Shown here: one piece after another, positions 44,550-52,932 of the stretch
Numbering within the stretch: the first letter of the stretch is position 1
How the letters are laid out: every line of letters begins with the position of its first letter
NCBI RefSeq assembly: GCF_020169515.1
Contig: NZ_JAHMHW010000018.1
Span: 1-64,000, forward strand
Direction of reading: 5' to 3'
DNA length: 64,000 bases
Origin: Paenibacillus vietnamensis
Lineage (GTDB): Bacteria; Bacillota; Bacilli; Paenibacillales; Paenibacillaceae
Program-made: the position numbers and the translations under genes
Notes under the pieces: model-generated
Databases searched by the model: none
Seen by the model: only the letters and a program-made list of their open reading frames with translations
What the model was told of the DNA's origin: nothing

Positions 44550-44765
44550 GTGGCTAAGCCAGATAATCGTGCGGATAATGCGGCTCACTTGCAGCAGCAT
44601 ATCAACGACACTGTAGAAAATTTGCATGAGGCAGAGGAGTACCTGGACGAGCATGCCGACGAGATTTCGCCGGACGAGAAGCAGGTCATCCAAGCGAAGA
44701 ACGAACGCCGCAAGCAAAGCATCGCCGGATTTGCAGAAGAGATGAAGGACGAGCAACAAGTGTAA
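44550..44765 (+). CDS. tlp: Small acid-soluble spore protein Tlp
   Basis: A 71-residue hydrophilic protein with the Tlp hallmarks: start MAKPDNRADNAAHLQQHI, NTxEN-like DTVENLHEAEEYL, and the C-terminal KNERRKQSIAGFAEEMKDE. Tlp is made in the forespore, so this gene marks an endospore former. The start is GTG 44550 preceded by GAGAGGAGGG; longer in-frame versions lie across that site. A forespore sigma-G promoter could not be identified with confidence. Confidence 0.93.
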   Translation: MAKPDNRADNAAHLQQHINDTVENLHEAEEYLDEHADEISPDEKQVIQAKNERRKQSIAGFAEEMKDEQQV

Positions 44766-44856
44766 ACGGCTGGTGCTACGCACGAACCGTTAGCTGCATG
44801 TTTGCGCAGCTCGGTTCTGTGCCGTCCTTTGGCGGCAAAAGCTCGCCATCGCGATG

Positions 44857-44901
44857 AAAGATAAGACATTTATACGCTCAAACTTATAAATTCTTATCTT
44901 T
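44857..44901. other. Long AT-rich perfect hairpin
   Basis: AAAGATAAG/CTTATCTTT and ATTTAT/ATAAAT form a two-step stem with a 12-base loop. The following TTTTAAG is too short for a classic terminator. It lies between tlp and the next gene, upstream of a standard terminator at 44970. A second stem, AACCG..AGCTGC/GCAGCT.CGGTT, lies near 44784-44816. Confidence 0.5.
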
Positions 44902-44969
44902 TAAGAAAAAGCGCGGTCAGCGCAAGGACTCGCATACGGGTTCACTGGTCCAAGAGAATAGGGAAAAAG

Positions 44970-45003
44970 GGCGCCGGTTTCTGAGGAAACGGCGTCTTTT
45001 TTT
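44970..45003 (+). terminator. Terminator between tlp and the effector-binding gene
   Basis: GGCGCCGGTTTC-TGAG-GAAACGGCGTC followed by T7. Confidence 0.87.
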
Positions 45004-45162
45004 ATGCGGGTCAATCGAAGAAGGCAAGGCTGCTTTTGGTATAAAATGCTATAATTGATAGGACAACATGCATTGCGACAGCGGACAAAGCTCATCAAGA
45101 GAATATACATAACGGGCATAGGGTGATTGATTAAATCAGCGCAGCGAAGGAGAGGAGCAATT

Positions 45163-45627
45163 ATGCAGCCGGAAAACGAAATTCAGCTAGTCGAGATTGT
45201 CGAGATGGAGGAAATGTATCTTGTCGGATTTTCCGTTACGTCGGCCTTTGAGAGGCATGAGCCGGAGGTTGTGGAAGCGATGAAGCGGCAGTTTCACAGC
45301 CGAAAGGATGAAATCCGGCACGCCATTCATCCGGAGCGTTATTTGAGCCCGCACTTTTCGTCGGACGTTTTGTTCACGTATTTGATCTGCATGGAGGTCT
45401 CCTCGCTGTCGGACATCCCCGAAGGCATGCTCGGTTTTACGGTTCCGCCGCATCGTTACGCGAAAGTTAAGACGAAGGGGGACCCTTACCGGACGATCCA
45501 TGACTATTTGAACCGCAACGGGCTGCAAAACGACAGCGGGGCGCTGTCGCTGGAAATTTACGCTTTCCGGAATCCGGTTTGGCCTGACGAAGCCGAGGTT
45601 TATGTTCCCCTAAATACGGACGCCTAA
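45163..45627 (+). CDS. GyrI-like/effector-binding domain protein
   Basis: A 154-residue protein consisting only of an AraC effector-binding (GyrI/SOUL-like) fold: the N-terminal strand IVEMEEMYLVGFSVTS, then FTYLICMEVSS, and the C-terminal LSLEIYAFRNPVWPDEAEVYVPL typical of the family. Stand-alone members bind small hydrophobic ligands or peptides. The start ATG 45163 follows GAGAGGAG; TATAAT at 45050 may be part of its promoter. Confidence 0.8.
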   Translation: MQPENEIQLVEIVEMEEMYLVGFSVTSAFERHEPEVVEAMKRQFHSRKDEIRHAIHPERYLSPHFSSDVLFTYLICMEVSSLSDIPEGMLGFTVPPHRYAKVKTKGDPYRTIHDYLNRNGLQNDSGALSLEIYAFRNPVWPDEAEVYVPLNTDA

Positions 45628-45693
45628 TTGCAGCAGATTCATTCTGACGCACGGCTTAAAAAGGATGTTTATCCCTTACTGGAGGTTACAGGA

Positions 45694-46215
45694 ATGGAAA
45701 TCATGCAAACGATCGATGAAGTGTTTCAAGCGGCCCAGTCCGGGGATGCACAGCGGCTGAAGCTGCTTCTTGAGGCAAACCCGGGACTGGCCAGCGAGGA
45801 AAACCGGGACGGCTTGACGCCACTTGGCTATGCGGCGCATTTCGGCAATCAGGCTGTCGTACAAACGCTACTTGATTTCGGGGCAGATGTTAACGCGGTT
45901 TCCCATTCCAAGCTGTCTTACATCCCGTCCAATACGGCGCTGCACGCGGCTATTGCGGGGGAACGCAGCATGGAGGTCATCGGATTGCTGCTCGCGAGCG
46001 GGGCGAAAACGGATGTATTCGACAGCAACAGCCATACCTGCCTGCACAGCGCGGCCTTCCACGACGATAACGAAGCGCTGATCGAGCTGTTGATCGGGCA
46101 CGGAGCTCAGGTGAATGCAAAGGCGGAGGGCGGAGTAACGGCACTGGAGCTCGCGGAGCAGCGCGGGAACGAAAAAGTCATCGGCCGGCTGCTGCGGCAT
46201 GGAGCGGTTCGTTAG
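45694..46215 (+). CDS. Ankyrin-repeat protein
   Basis: A 173-residue protein with four ankyrin repeats: GDAQRLKLLLEANPGLASEE, DGLTPLGYAAHFGNQAVVQTLL, NTALHAAIAGERSMEVIGLLL and HTCLHSAAFHDDNEALIELLI, ending GGVTALELAEQRG. It serves as a protein-binding scaffold; the partner is unknown. The start ATG 45694 has GGAGGTT upstream; the frame is open earlier but without a site. Terminator follows. Confidence 0.92.
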   Translation: MEIMQTIDEVFQAAQSGDAQRLKLLLEANPGLASEENRDGLTPLGYAAHFGNQAVVQTLLDFGADVNAVSHSKLSYIPSNTALHAAIAGERSMEVIGLLLASGAKTDVFDSNSHTCLHSAAFHDDNEALIELLIGHGAQVNAKAEGGVTALELAEQRGNEKVIGRLLRHGAVR

Positions 46216-46281
46216 CCGGAGAGCTGCTGAAGCAGAGGCAGGCGATGATGGAAGAGCCTCGTGCAATTGAAGTCATTTAGG

Positions 46282-46309
46282 AGAGCTGTCCGCTGCGGAC
46301 GGCTCTTTT
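46282..46309 (+). terminator. Terminator after the ankyrin gene
   Basis: AGAGCTGTCCGC-TGC-GGACGGCTCTTTT. Confidence 0.85.
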
Positions 46310-46601
46310 CCTTACTGTCTAACCCAATAATTGACATTTTCACTCTCCATTCCTCCTCTTCTCCCTCTCCCGATTTTCTTTTACTTGCGGCTTCTCCGCA
46401 TCTTTCGACTTGATTCCACTATTATCTATCCGAGAAAAAAGAGGGAAAAAAGGCGCTTTTATGATGTCTTTAGCGTGAAATGTTGATAATATTTCAGTAT
46501 AAATGCAGTGAAATAACGCAAAATAAATCGCGAATTAAACTAAGGATGAGCCTGAATGGAGTTCGCCGGGCAAAGAGATGATGCAAAAAGGAGGGTAAAC
46601 T

Positions 46602-46739
46602 ATGATTTTTGATGGAAAAGTGCCCTTGAGAGCATGCTTTTTCAATTGTATACTTATGTTGTTGCAAGGGCTATCGAACGGGAAGCGGGTGGGGAAATGC
46701 TGCAGGAAGAGCGATACAAAAAAATCCAGGAAATCTTAA
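46602..46739 (+). CDS. Possible 45-codon leader ORF overlapping the DeoR start
   Basis: ATG 46602 follows an excellent site, AAAGGAGGG, whereas the DeoR-type gene itself has only a weak GGGTGGGG. The frame encodes 45 residues rich in Cys and Lys (ends RKSDTKKSRKS) and runs 43 bases into the regulator gene in a different frame. It could be a leader that couples or limits translation of the regulator. No similarity recognised; it may be non-functional. Confidence 0.3.
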   Translation: MIFDGKVPLRACFFNCILMLLQGLSNGKRVGKCCRKSDTKKSRKS

Positions 46740-47467
46740 AGCAACATGATTCCGTCAGAGTGACAGAGCTGGTCCATGTTCTAAACGTTTCAATCGATAC
46801 GGTCAGACGCGATTTGGAGAATATGGAAGCGAAAAAGCTGCTCAAGCGCGTGCACGGCGGAGCCATTCTTGCCGAGGAGCACGGCGATCAGAACGTTTTT
46901 TCCCATAGAGAGCATAAGAACAAAGAAAAGAAGATCGAGCTGGCTCAGCTGGCATGCGAGTTAGTGTCGGAAGGGCAGGCGATCGCGTTAAATGCGGGGA
47001 CGACGAATCTGGAAATCGCAAAGAAGCTTTCGGAAAACTTCGAGCGGCTTACGGTTATTTCGAACGGCTTGCGCATTATCGAGCATTTCTCCGCTAAGCC
47101 GGGCTTCACGGTCATTGTGCCCGGGGGGATTCTGGATCAGCAGGAATATGCGCTGTACGGCAAGAAATGCGAAGAGGATATTAGCGGCTACAATATCGAT
47201 CAGGTGTTCCTCTCCATTAACGCAATCTCGGTGGACAAAGGCTTGACCGATTTTCGGATTCATGAAGTCGATATTATAAAAGCGATGATGACCAGTGCGC
47301 GTCAAATCAATGCGGCAGCCGACTCCAGCAAATTTGAGAAGGTATCCTACTTGAATATATGCCCGCTGGAGAAGGTGGATATGATTATTACCGATTCCTC
47401 GATCAATGAAGATATCGCGAATAAGTATAAACAGGCAGGCATGAAGATCGTTTACAAACAGGACTAA
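46697..47467 (+). CDS. DeoR-family transcriptional regulator
   Basis: A 256-residue sugar-metabolism regulator. The N-terminus MLQEERYKKIQEIL leads into the DeoR helix-turn-helix VRVTELVHVLNVSIDTVRRDL. The sensor domain contains ALNAGTTNLEIAK (the phosphosugar-binding GTT), NG in ISNGLRI, and DSSKF. The start is placed at ATG 46697 by family; the frame is open upstream to 46634. No metabolic gene is adjacent, so its target is unknown. Confidence 0.88.
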   Translation: MLQEERYKKIQEILKQHDSVRVTELVHVLNVSIDTVRRDLENMEAKKLLKRVHGGAILAEEHGDQNVFSHREHKNKEKKIELAQLACELVSEGQAIALNAGTTNLEIAKKLSENFERLTVISNGLRIIEHFSAKPGFTVIVPGGILDQQEYALYGKKCEEDISGYNIDQVFLSINAISVDKGLTDFRIHEVDIIKAMMTSARQINAAADSSKFEKVSYLNICPLEKVDMIITDSSINEDIANKYKQAGMKIVYKQD

Positions 47468-47500
47468 CCGGATTATACATAACGGAACTGGCAGCGCCGG

Positions 47501-47543
47501 CGCATCCGTCCCGCATTTACAGCGGGAATGGGTGCGTTTTTTT
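47501..47543 (+). terminator. Terminator after the DeoR gene
   Basis: CGCATCC..CCCGC-ATTTACA-GCGGG..GGTGCG followed by T7. The remaining spacer 47544-47832 holds no gene or regulatory signal I can support. Confidence 0.87.
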
Positions 47544-47832
47544 ATGGTTTATACGAGAGTATTGGATATTGGTATGGACATTTTATAATTACTTTTGCGT
47601 GAATTTTATAGAAATTTTCATACGTCTCTGTTAAATAAACCAACTCGGAATGCTGTAAAGTGCTGTTTTTCATTATACTTTAGTAGCCCGACTCGGGATG
47701 AGAACCAGCCATTCGCTTCTAATCAACCGGACGGTTCAATAGCAGAGAACATAAGAACCGCCTCCGCCATATCTATATAGTATCCCCAAATGCGTACGAC
47801 TCGCCCGTTCAGGGCGGAAGGGAGGGACGTTC

Positions 47833-48765
47833 ATGAAAGCGGATGCTGTATTTGAAGGCGGAGGGGTAAGGGGAATTGCGTTCATCGGGGCGATTCAGGA
47901 ATTGGAGAGGCAGGGCTACCGCTGGGAGCGTGTGGCCGGCACCTCTGCGGGCTCGGTCGTCGCTTCGCTGCTGGCATGCGGCTACAACGCCGAGGAATTG
48001 ATCCGGATCATGAATTCGCTGGACTACGCCCGTCTTCTCGGCAAGACGTGGCTTCATCATTTGCCGCTGATCGGAAAGGCGATTCCGCTGCTGCTCCACT
48101 CGGGCATTTATCTCAACACGCCGCTTGAGGAGCGTATGACGTTCTGGATGAAGCAAAAAGGCGTGACCACCTTCGGAGATTTGCCTAAGGGCAAGCTCAA
48201 AATCATCGCCTCCGATATCAGCAGCGGAAAAATGCTCATCCTGCCCGACGATCTGCCGCGGTATCACATTTCCCCCGACAAATTCCCGATTGCCGCCGCC
48301 GTTCGAATGAGCACGACGATCCCTTATTTTTTTCAACCGTACCGCTGGAAAACGAAGGTGAGAAGAAAGCCGTTTTATATTCTGGATGGCGGGCTTCTCA
48401 GTAATTATCCGATCTGGATCTTCGATGTGGAGGGCAGGCCGCGCTGGCCGACCTTCGGCTTCCGCCTGCTCGGCGAGCAGCCGATAACGCCTTTTTACGA
48501 TATTAACGGTCCTTTCTCGATGTTCCGCGCGATGTTCCAGACGATGCTCAGGGCTCATGATCAGCGGCATGTCGACAAGCACGCGAGAAGACGTACGATA
48601 TTTATCCCGACCGGCAGCGTTACGACGACCCAGTTCGATCTGACGGCCGACGACCGGGATTTTTTATTCCAATCCGGGCAGGAAACGGCGAAGAGATTTT
48701 TGGATGCCTGGGATTACGAGAAATACGTGGACGAATTCCGGCTTGTGCAGGGTGACTGGAGATAG
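47833..48765 (+). CDS. Patatin-like phospholipase
   Basis: A 310-residue cytosolic serine lipase with a Ser-Asp dyad. Oxyanion loop EGGGVRG at residues 8-14, nucleophile elbow GTSAG with Ser38, and Asp185 in the DGG motif (ILDGGLLSNYP). A membrane-association segment is not obvious. The gene begins 10 bases after GGGAGGGACG. Its family hydrolyses membrane phospholipids and could be linked to the glycerophosphodiester genes that follow (inference). Confidence 0.92.
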   Translation: MKADAVFEGGGVRGIAFIGAIQELERQGYRWERVAGTSAGSVVASLLACGYNAEELIRIMNSLDYARLLGKTWLHHLPLIGKAIPLLLHSGIYLNTPLEERMTFWMKQKGVTTFGDLPKGKLKIIASDISSGKMLILPDDLPRYHISPDKFPIAAAVRMSTTIPYFFQPYRWKTKVRRKPFYILDGGLLSNYPIWIFDVEGRPRWPTFGFRLLGEQPITPFYDINGPFSMFRAMFQTMLRAHDQRHVDKHARRRTIFIPTGSVTTTQFDLTADDRDFLFQSGQETAKRFLDAWDYEKYVDEFRLVQGDWR

Positions 48766-48868
48766 ACGAAAATTTACAAAAACTACTTCCCTATTTAACG
48801 GAGACGCAATACTTGGCCTTTACGATGAAGGCGGGAATGCCAATTTCGTTAAAGCGGGGAGGATTATA

Positions 48869-49711
48869 ATGATGAAATTGATTCTGATGGGAGACTTGCA
48901 TTACCACGATATCGATGCTGCGGTTCCGGGTCTTGCAGAGGCGCGGGACGCTTTTTACGGCGCCCTGCTGGGACGGTTTATGGATGAAGAAGCGGATTTG
49001 CATATATCGCTGGGCGATTTGACGAATTACGGGGAAGCCACGGAGCTGCAGGGGGTTTACGCCTTGCTTGCACGGCCGGGCCGGACGTTCGTCCATGTGC
49101 TCGGCAATCACGACCTGTATGCGCAGACGAGAAGCGAGGTGCTGAAGCAGACCGGGCAGCAGCGCTATCACGCCATCGAGACGGAGGAAGCGGTGCTCGT
49201 GTTTCTGGATACGGCCAAGGAGCAGGATTTCGCCGATTGGGGCGGCTGGGTCGATGACGAGCAGCTGAAGTGGCTGGAAGCCGAGGTCGAAGCTTCGGGA
49301 ACGAAGCCGATGCTCGTCTTCGGCCATCATCCACTTTATAAGACGACGGCCAGATCGGAGAAGCCGAAGGGCTCGATTCATCCGTTTAACGAAATATGGC
49401 GGGTGCTGGGCCAGAAGCAGGGCGTAGGCGTGTATTTCAACGGGCATACGCATGTGGATTCGATCGTGTCCCGGGATAATTGGACCTTTGTGCAGGTTTC
49501 GGCTTGCCTGGACCAGCCGGCCTACCGGTGTCTCGAGCTGATGGAGGAGGAGCTTCGCATCACGGCGGTTGATGTGGACGGTGAAGAGGTAACCGCGCAT
49601 ATTCCGCTGCTTCACCGGCATATGCAGCATTTTACGCCGAATCCGGTCGCAAGAGGACTCGATTCGGACCGCGAATGCGTCGTGTCTCTGCGCGCCGCGG
49701 CGAGGCTGTGA
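48869..49711 (+). CDS. Metallophosphoesterase
   Basis: A 280-residue calcineurin-like phosphoesterase. Motifs in order: GDLHYHD, LGDLTNYGE, LGNHDLY, FGHHPLY and NGHTHVD, giving the full set of metal ligands. No signal peptide. Start ATG 48869 is preceded by GGGGAGGA; the frame is open from 48704 but overlaps the previous gene. Its stop overlaps the GlpP start, so the two are co-translated; a phosphodiesterase or glycerophosphate-linked role fits the context. Confidence 0.92.
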   Translation: MMKLILMGDLHYHDIDAAVPGLAEARDAFYGALLGRFMDEEADLHISLGDLTNYGEATELQGVYALLARPGRTFVHVLGNHDLYAQTRSEVLKQTGQQRYHAIETEEAVLVFLDTAKEQDFADWGGWVDDEQLKWLEAEVEASGTKPMLVFGHHPLYKTTARSEKPKGSIHPFNEIWRVLGQKQGVGVYFNGHTHVDSIVSRDNWTFVQVSACLDQPAYRCLELMEEELRITAVDVDGEEVTAHIPLLHRHMQHFTPNPVARGLDSDRECVVSLRAAARL

Positions 49712-50349
49712 GGGTGGTGGCAAGGGAGCTGGCCGGCAGCCGGCTGCGCAAAACCTTTCTCGACGGGCTCGCCGACAGCCGGATGATCGCATCCGTCAAG
49801 GACCCGAGGCATATCGAGACTGCGCTATCGCTGCGCGGGAGGTTAAGCGGCGTCTTTCTGCTGACCGGCCATATCGGCGTCGTCAAAGGGTACGTAGATG
49901 TGTTCAAAAAGCACGAGCTGCCGGTGTTTCTGCATCTGGAGAAGATCGGCGGGCTGAGCACGGACAGCTATGGCCTCGATTATTTGGCGAAAGCGGTGAA
50001 GCCGACCGGCATCATTTCGACGAAAACGAATGTGGTGAAGACGGCGAAGAAGATGGGCCTGACCGCGATTCAGCGTTTTTTCCTCGTCGACAGCGAAGGA
50101 CTGGACAATATCGCAAAGAGCCTGCGCCAAATCGAGCCCGACGTGATCGAGATCATGCCGGCGCGCATGCCCGAGGTGATCGGCAAGGTCAAGGCGCTGA
50201 GCAATTTGCCGATTATTACAGGGGGGCTGCTGTACGAGCAGAGCCAGGCCGAGGAATGCCTGCGCTGCGGGGCGGCTGCAATCTCGTCTTCCAGCCCCGA
50301 GCTGTGGAAGGGCACGTATTCACATAATCTTAGCAAGCGGATAACATAG
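49708..50349 (+). CDS. glpP: Glycerol-3-phosphate-responsive antiterminator GlpP
   Basis: An RNA-binding regulator of 213 residues with a TIM-barrel-like fold. Matches to Bacillus GlpP include GVFLLTGHIGVVKGYVDVFKK, FLHLEKIGGLSTD, PTGIISTKTNVVKTAKK, AIQRFFLVDSEGL and PDVIEIMPA. With glycerol-3-phosphate it prevents termination in leader RNAs. GTG 49708 overlaps the previous stop (GTGA); GTG 49714 is also possible. A large terminator 61 bases downstream, before a glycerophosphate-type transporter, is its likely target. Confidence 0.92.
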   Translation: MRVVARELAGSRLRKTFLDGLADSRMIASVKDPRHIETALSLRGRLSGVFLLTGHIGVVKGYVDVFKKHELPVFLHLEKIGGLSTDSYGLDYLAKAVKPTGIISTKTNVVKTAKKMGLTAIQRFFLVDSEGLDNIAKSLRQIEPDVIEIMPARMPEVIGKVKALSNLPIITGGLLYEQSQAEECLRCGAAAISSSSPELWKGTYSHNLSKRIT

Positions 50350-50410
50350 CTTTAACAGTTGTCCTTTAATCTTAAAGACGAAAAGTAAATAGCCGACGGT
50401 TGGAGCAATG

Positions 50411-50470
50411 GAGAAACCTTATCCGCTGTGGACGCTAATGTCCGCGGCAGGATTAAGGTTTCTCTTTTTT
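50411..50470 (+). terminator. Long terminator, probable GlpP antitermination target
   Basis: GAGAAACCTTA pairs with TAAGGTTTCTC (11 bases), continues through TCC/GGA and an inner GTGGAC/GTCCGC stem, then T6. It separates glpP from the Ugp-like transporter operon. Confidence 0.85.
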
Positions 50471-50517
50471 GCATGGCCAGCGCACGGTTTAAACAATGAA
50501 AAGGTGGAGATGGAACG

Positions 50518-51846
50518 ATGTTCAAGAGGTTGACGGCATTCGCGCACGCGGTAATTATTTTGACCCTGCTGGCAGCATGCGGAACGAACGGCGCAGGCGG
50601 CGCAGGTAACGGTGCGGCGGCGGGAAGCGCGGACAGCAGCGGGAATTCCGGGTCCGCAGATAAGATCACAATCAAATACTGGTACGCCTTCGGCGACAAG
50701 ATCGAAGAGGCGAAGCTCCATATGGTCAACGAATTTAACGAATCGCAGGACAAAATCGAGGTCATTGCCGAGCACCAGGGCGGCTACGACGATCTGCACG
50801 CGAAGGTGCAGGCGGCGTTTGCGGCCGGGAACGCTCCGGCGGTTACCGATCTCGAAATCGCCTCGACCGGCGTGTTCGCGCGTTCCGGCATGCTTGAGGA
50901 GCTGACGTCTTTCGCGGAGCGGGATAAGGACGAGCTGAAGCTGGACGATTTTAATCCGGGCCTGATGGGCAACGCGTACGTGGACGGCAAGCTGTTCGGG
51001 CTTCCTTTCATGAGAAGCACGCCGATTTTGTACAAAAACGTGACGATGCTGAAGGACGCGGGCCTCGATCCGGCAGGGCCGAAATCGTGGGAGGAGCTTG
51101 AGGAGTATTCGCGCGTGCTGAAGGAGAAGGGCAAGCTTGGCATGACGGTTCCGGTCGACATCTGGTTTTATGAGGCGCTTGTCGCGCAAAGCGGCGGCCA
51201 AATGCTGAGCGAGGACGGCAAAACGGCTATGTTCAACTCTGCCGCAGGCGCAGCTCCGGTCGAGTTCTGGAAGAGGCTTGCAAGCGAAGGGCTGATCAAA
51301 ATGCCGGTAGGGGACGAGGCCGGCGCAACGGCGGATAAGGACTGGGCGAATCAGCTGTCGGCCTTCAAGTTCGCATCCACGGCGGGCGTGACGGCCAGTC
51401 TCGAAATCGCCAAGGGCAACGGCTTCGAGCTCGAGACCTCTTTTATGCCGGCAAATGAAAGCTACGGCGTTCCGACAGGCGGCTGCCAGCTGGTGATGAC
51501 GTCGAAGAGCACGGCCGAAGAGAAGGAAGCGGCATGGACTTTTATCAAATGGATGACCTCCAAAGAGAACACGATTTACCAGCATAAGCACGTAGGTTAT
51601 TTGCCGACCCGGATGTCGGCGGTGGAAAGCGACGAGCTGAAGCAGCATTTCGAGCAGTATCCGCAGTTCAAAGTGGCTGTCGACCAGCTGGAATATGCAA
51701 GGCCGCGCCCAATGGAAAACGCCTATCCGGAGATTGCCAAAATCATTAAAGAAGCGATCGAAAAGGCGATTCTCGATCCGGGCACTTCTCCTCAGGACGC
51801 GCTGAACGGAGCGGCCGAGAAGGCGAACAAGCTGCTGAGCAAATAG
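50518..51846 (+). CDS. ABC substrate-binding lipoprotein, UgpB-like
   Basis: Extracellular binding protein of 442 residues. Signal segment and lipobox LLAAC, then a Gly/Ala-rich linker and a family-1 fold: KITIKYWYAFGDK, HEGGYDD-like EHQGGYDDLHAKV, GLPFMRSTPILYKN and PTGGCQLVMTSKSTAEEKEAAWTF. The neighbouring UgpC/A/E-like genes, GlpP and two diesterases point to glycerol-3-phosphate or glycerophosphodiesters as ligand. An AAGGTGG site precedes the start. Confidence 0.9.
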   Translation: MFKRLTAFAHAVIILTLLAACGTNGAGGAGNGAAAGSADSSGNSGSADKITIKYWYAFGDKIEEAKLHMVNEFNESQDKIEVIAEHQGGYDDLHAKVQAAFAAGNAPAVTDLEIASTGVFARSGMLEELTSFAERDKDELKLDDFNPGLMGNAYVDGKLFGLPFMRSTPILYKNVTMLKDAGLDPAGPKSWEELEEYSRVLKEKGKLGMTVPVDIWFYEALVAQSGGQMLSEDGKTAMFNSAAGAAPVEFWKRLASEGLIKMPVGDEAGATADKDWANQLSAFKFASTAGVTASLEIAKGNGFELETSFMPANESYGVPTGGCQLVMTSKSTAEEKEAAWTFIKWMTSKENTIYQHKHVGYLPTRMSAVESDELKQHFEQYPQFKVAVDQLEYARPRPMENAYPEIAKIIKEAIEKAILDPGTSPQDALNGAAEKANKLLSK

Positions 51847-51858
51847 GAGGACCGCATC

Positions 51859-52932
51859 ATGGCAAAAATCGAGCTGACGAACATAAGCAAACGGTTCAAG
51901 GACGAGACCGTGATCGACAATTTGAACCTGACGATCAAGGACGGCTCGTTCACGGTGCTGGTCGGGCCTTCCGGCTGCGGGAAATCGACGACGCTGCGAA
52001 TGATCGCAGGACTTGAGAAGCAATCCGGCGGCGACATTCTGATCGACGGGAAATGCGTGAACGATACGCCGTCCGGCATGCGGGACGTAGCGATGGTGTT
52101 CCAGAACTATGCGCTTTACCCGACGATGACCGTGCGCGGCAATATTGAATTCGGGCTGAAAAATAGAGGCGTGGCAAAGTCGGAGCGGGAGAAGCTGATC
52201 AAGGACATCTCCGAAATCGTCGGGCTCACGCCGCATCTGGACAAAAAGCCGCAGAGCTTATCCGGAGGGCAGCGCCAGCGCGTTGCCCTTGCCCGGGCGA
52301 TGGTGAAGCAGCCGAAGGTGTTCATCCTCGACGAGCCGCTGTCCAATCTGGACGCGAAGCTGCGCGGCCAGATGAGGACGGAGCTGATCCAGCTGCACAA
52401 GCGGCTTGGCACGACCTTCGTCTACGTGACGCACGACCAGGTGGAGGCGATGTCGATGGGCGACGAGATCGTCGTTATGAACAAAGGGGTCATTCAGCAG
52501 GCCGACTCCCCGATGAGGCTGTATCACGATCCGGCGAACCTGTTCACGGCGGAGTTTATCGGGACGCCGGCGATGAATGTGATGAAACGGTCGGAATTGA
52601 GCGGGCTTGATGTTCCGGACGGCTCCGCTGCCGGCTATGTCGGCTTCAGGCCGGAGCAGGCGCTGATCGGCGCCGGACCGGAAGTTGAGGGTTGGGTCAT
52701 CGACGGAGAAATCATGACGCGCGAGAGCCTGGGCTCGGAGCAAATTTACCAAATCCGTTCGCGGATGGGCGTCTTCTTCGTCAAGGCGTTCCTTGCGCCG
52801 CTTGTGTCCGAGGACCGCGTACAGGTGACGATTCCTTGCGGACAGCTGTACTTTTTTGGTGCGGACGGTGAGAGGCTGCGCGGCATCGAAGCGCGGCCGC
52901 TGCAGCCGGCTGCCGGAGGGGCGAAAGCATGA
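51859..52932 (+). CDS. ABC ATPase, UgpC/MalK-like
   Basis: A 357-residue importer ATPase. Walker A GPSGCGKSTTLRM, Q loop FQNYALYP, signature LSGGQRQRVALARA, Walker B VFILDEPLSNLD, H-loop YVTHDQVEA, and a C-terminal regulatory beta domain from ~235 (VGFRPEQ). The presence of its own ATPase contrasts with the arabino-oligosaccharide system. The stop overlaps the next start. Confidence 0.95.
   Translation: MAKIELTNISKRFKDETVIDNLNLTIKDGSFTVLVGPSGCGKSTTLRMIAGLEKQSGGDILIDGKCVNDTPSGMRDVAMVFQNYALYPTMTVRGNIEFGLKNRGVAKSEREKLIKDISEIVGLTPHLDKKPQSLSGGQRQRVALARAMVKQPKVFILDEPLSNLDAKLRGQMRTELIQLHKRLGTTFVYVTHDQVEAMSMGDEIVVMNKGVIQQADSPMRLYHDPANLFTAEFIGTPAMNVMKRSELSGLDVPDGSAAGYVGFRPEQALIGAGPEVEGWVIDGEIMTRESLGSEQIYQIRSRMGVFFVKAFLAPLVSEDRVQVTIPCGQLYFFGADGERLRGIEARPLQPAAGGAKA

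Noticed and set aside
47544..47832. Possible small gene or promoter before the patatin gene
   Set aside because: A 61-residue frame (47595-47780) lacks a ribosome site and TATACT/TATAGT words have no matching -35 elements.
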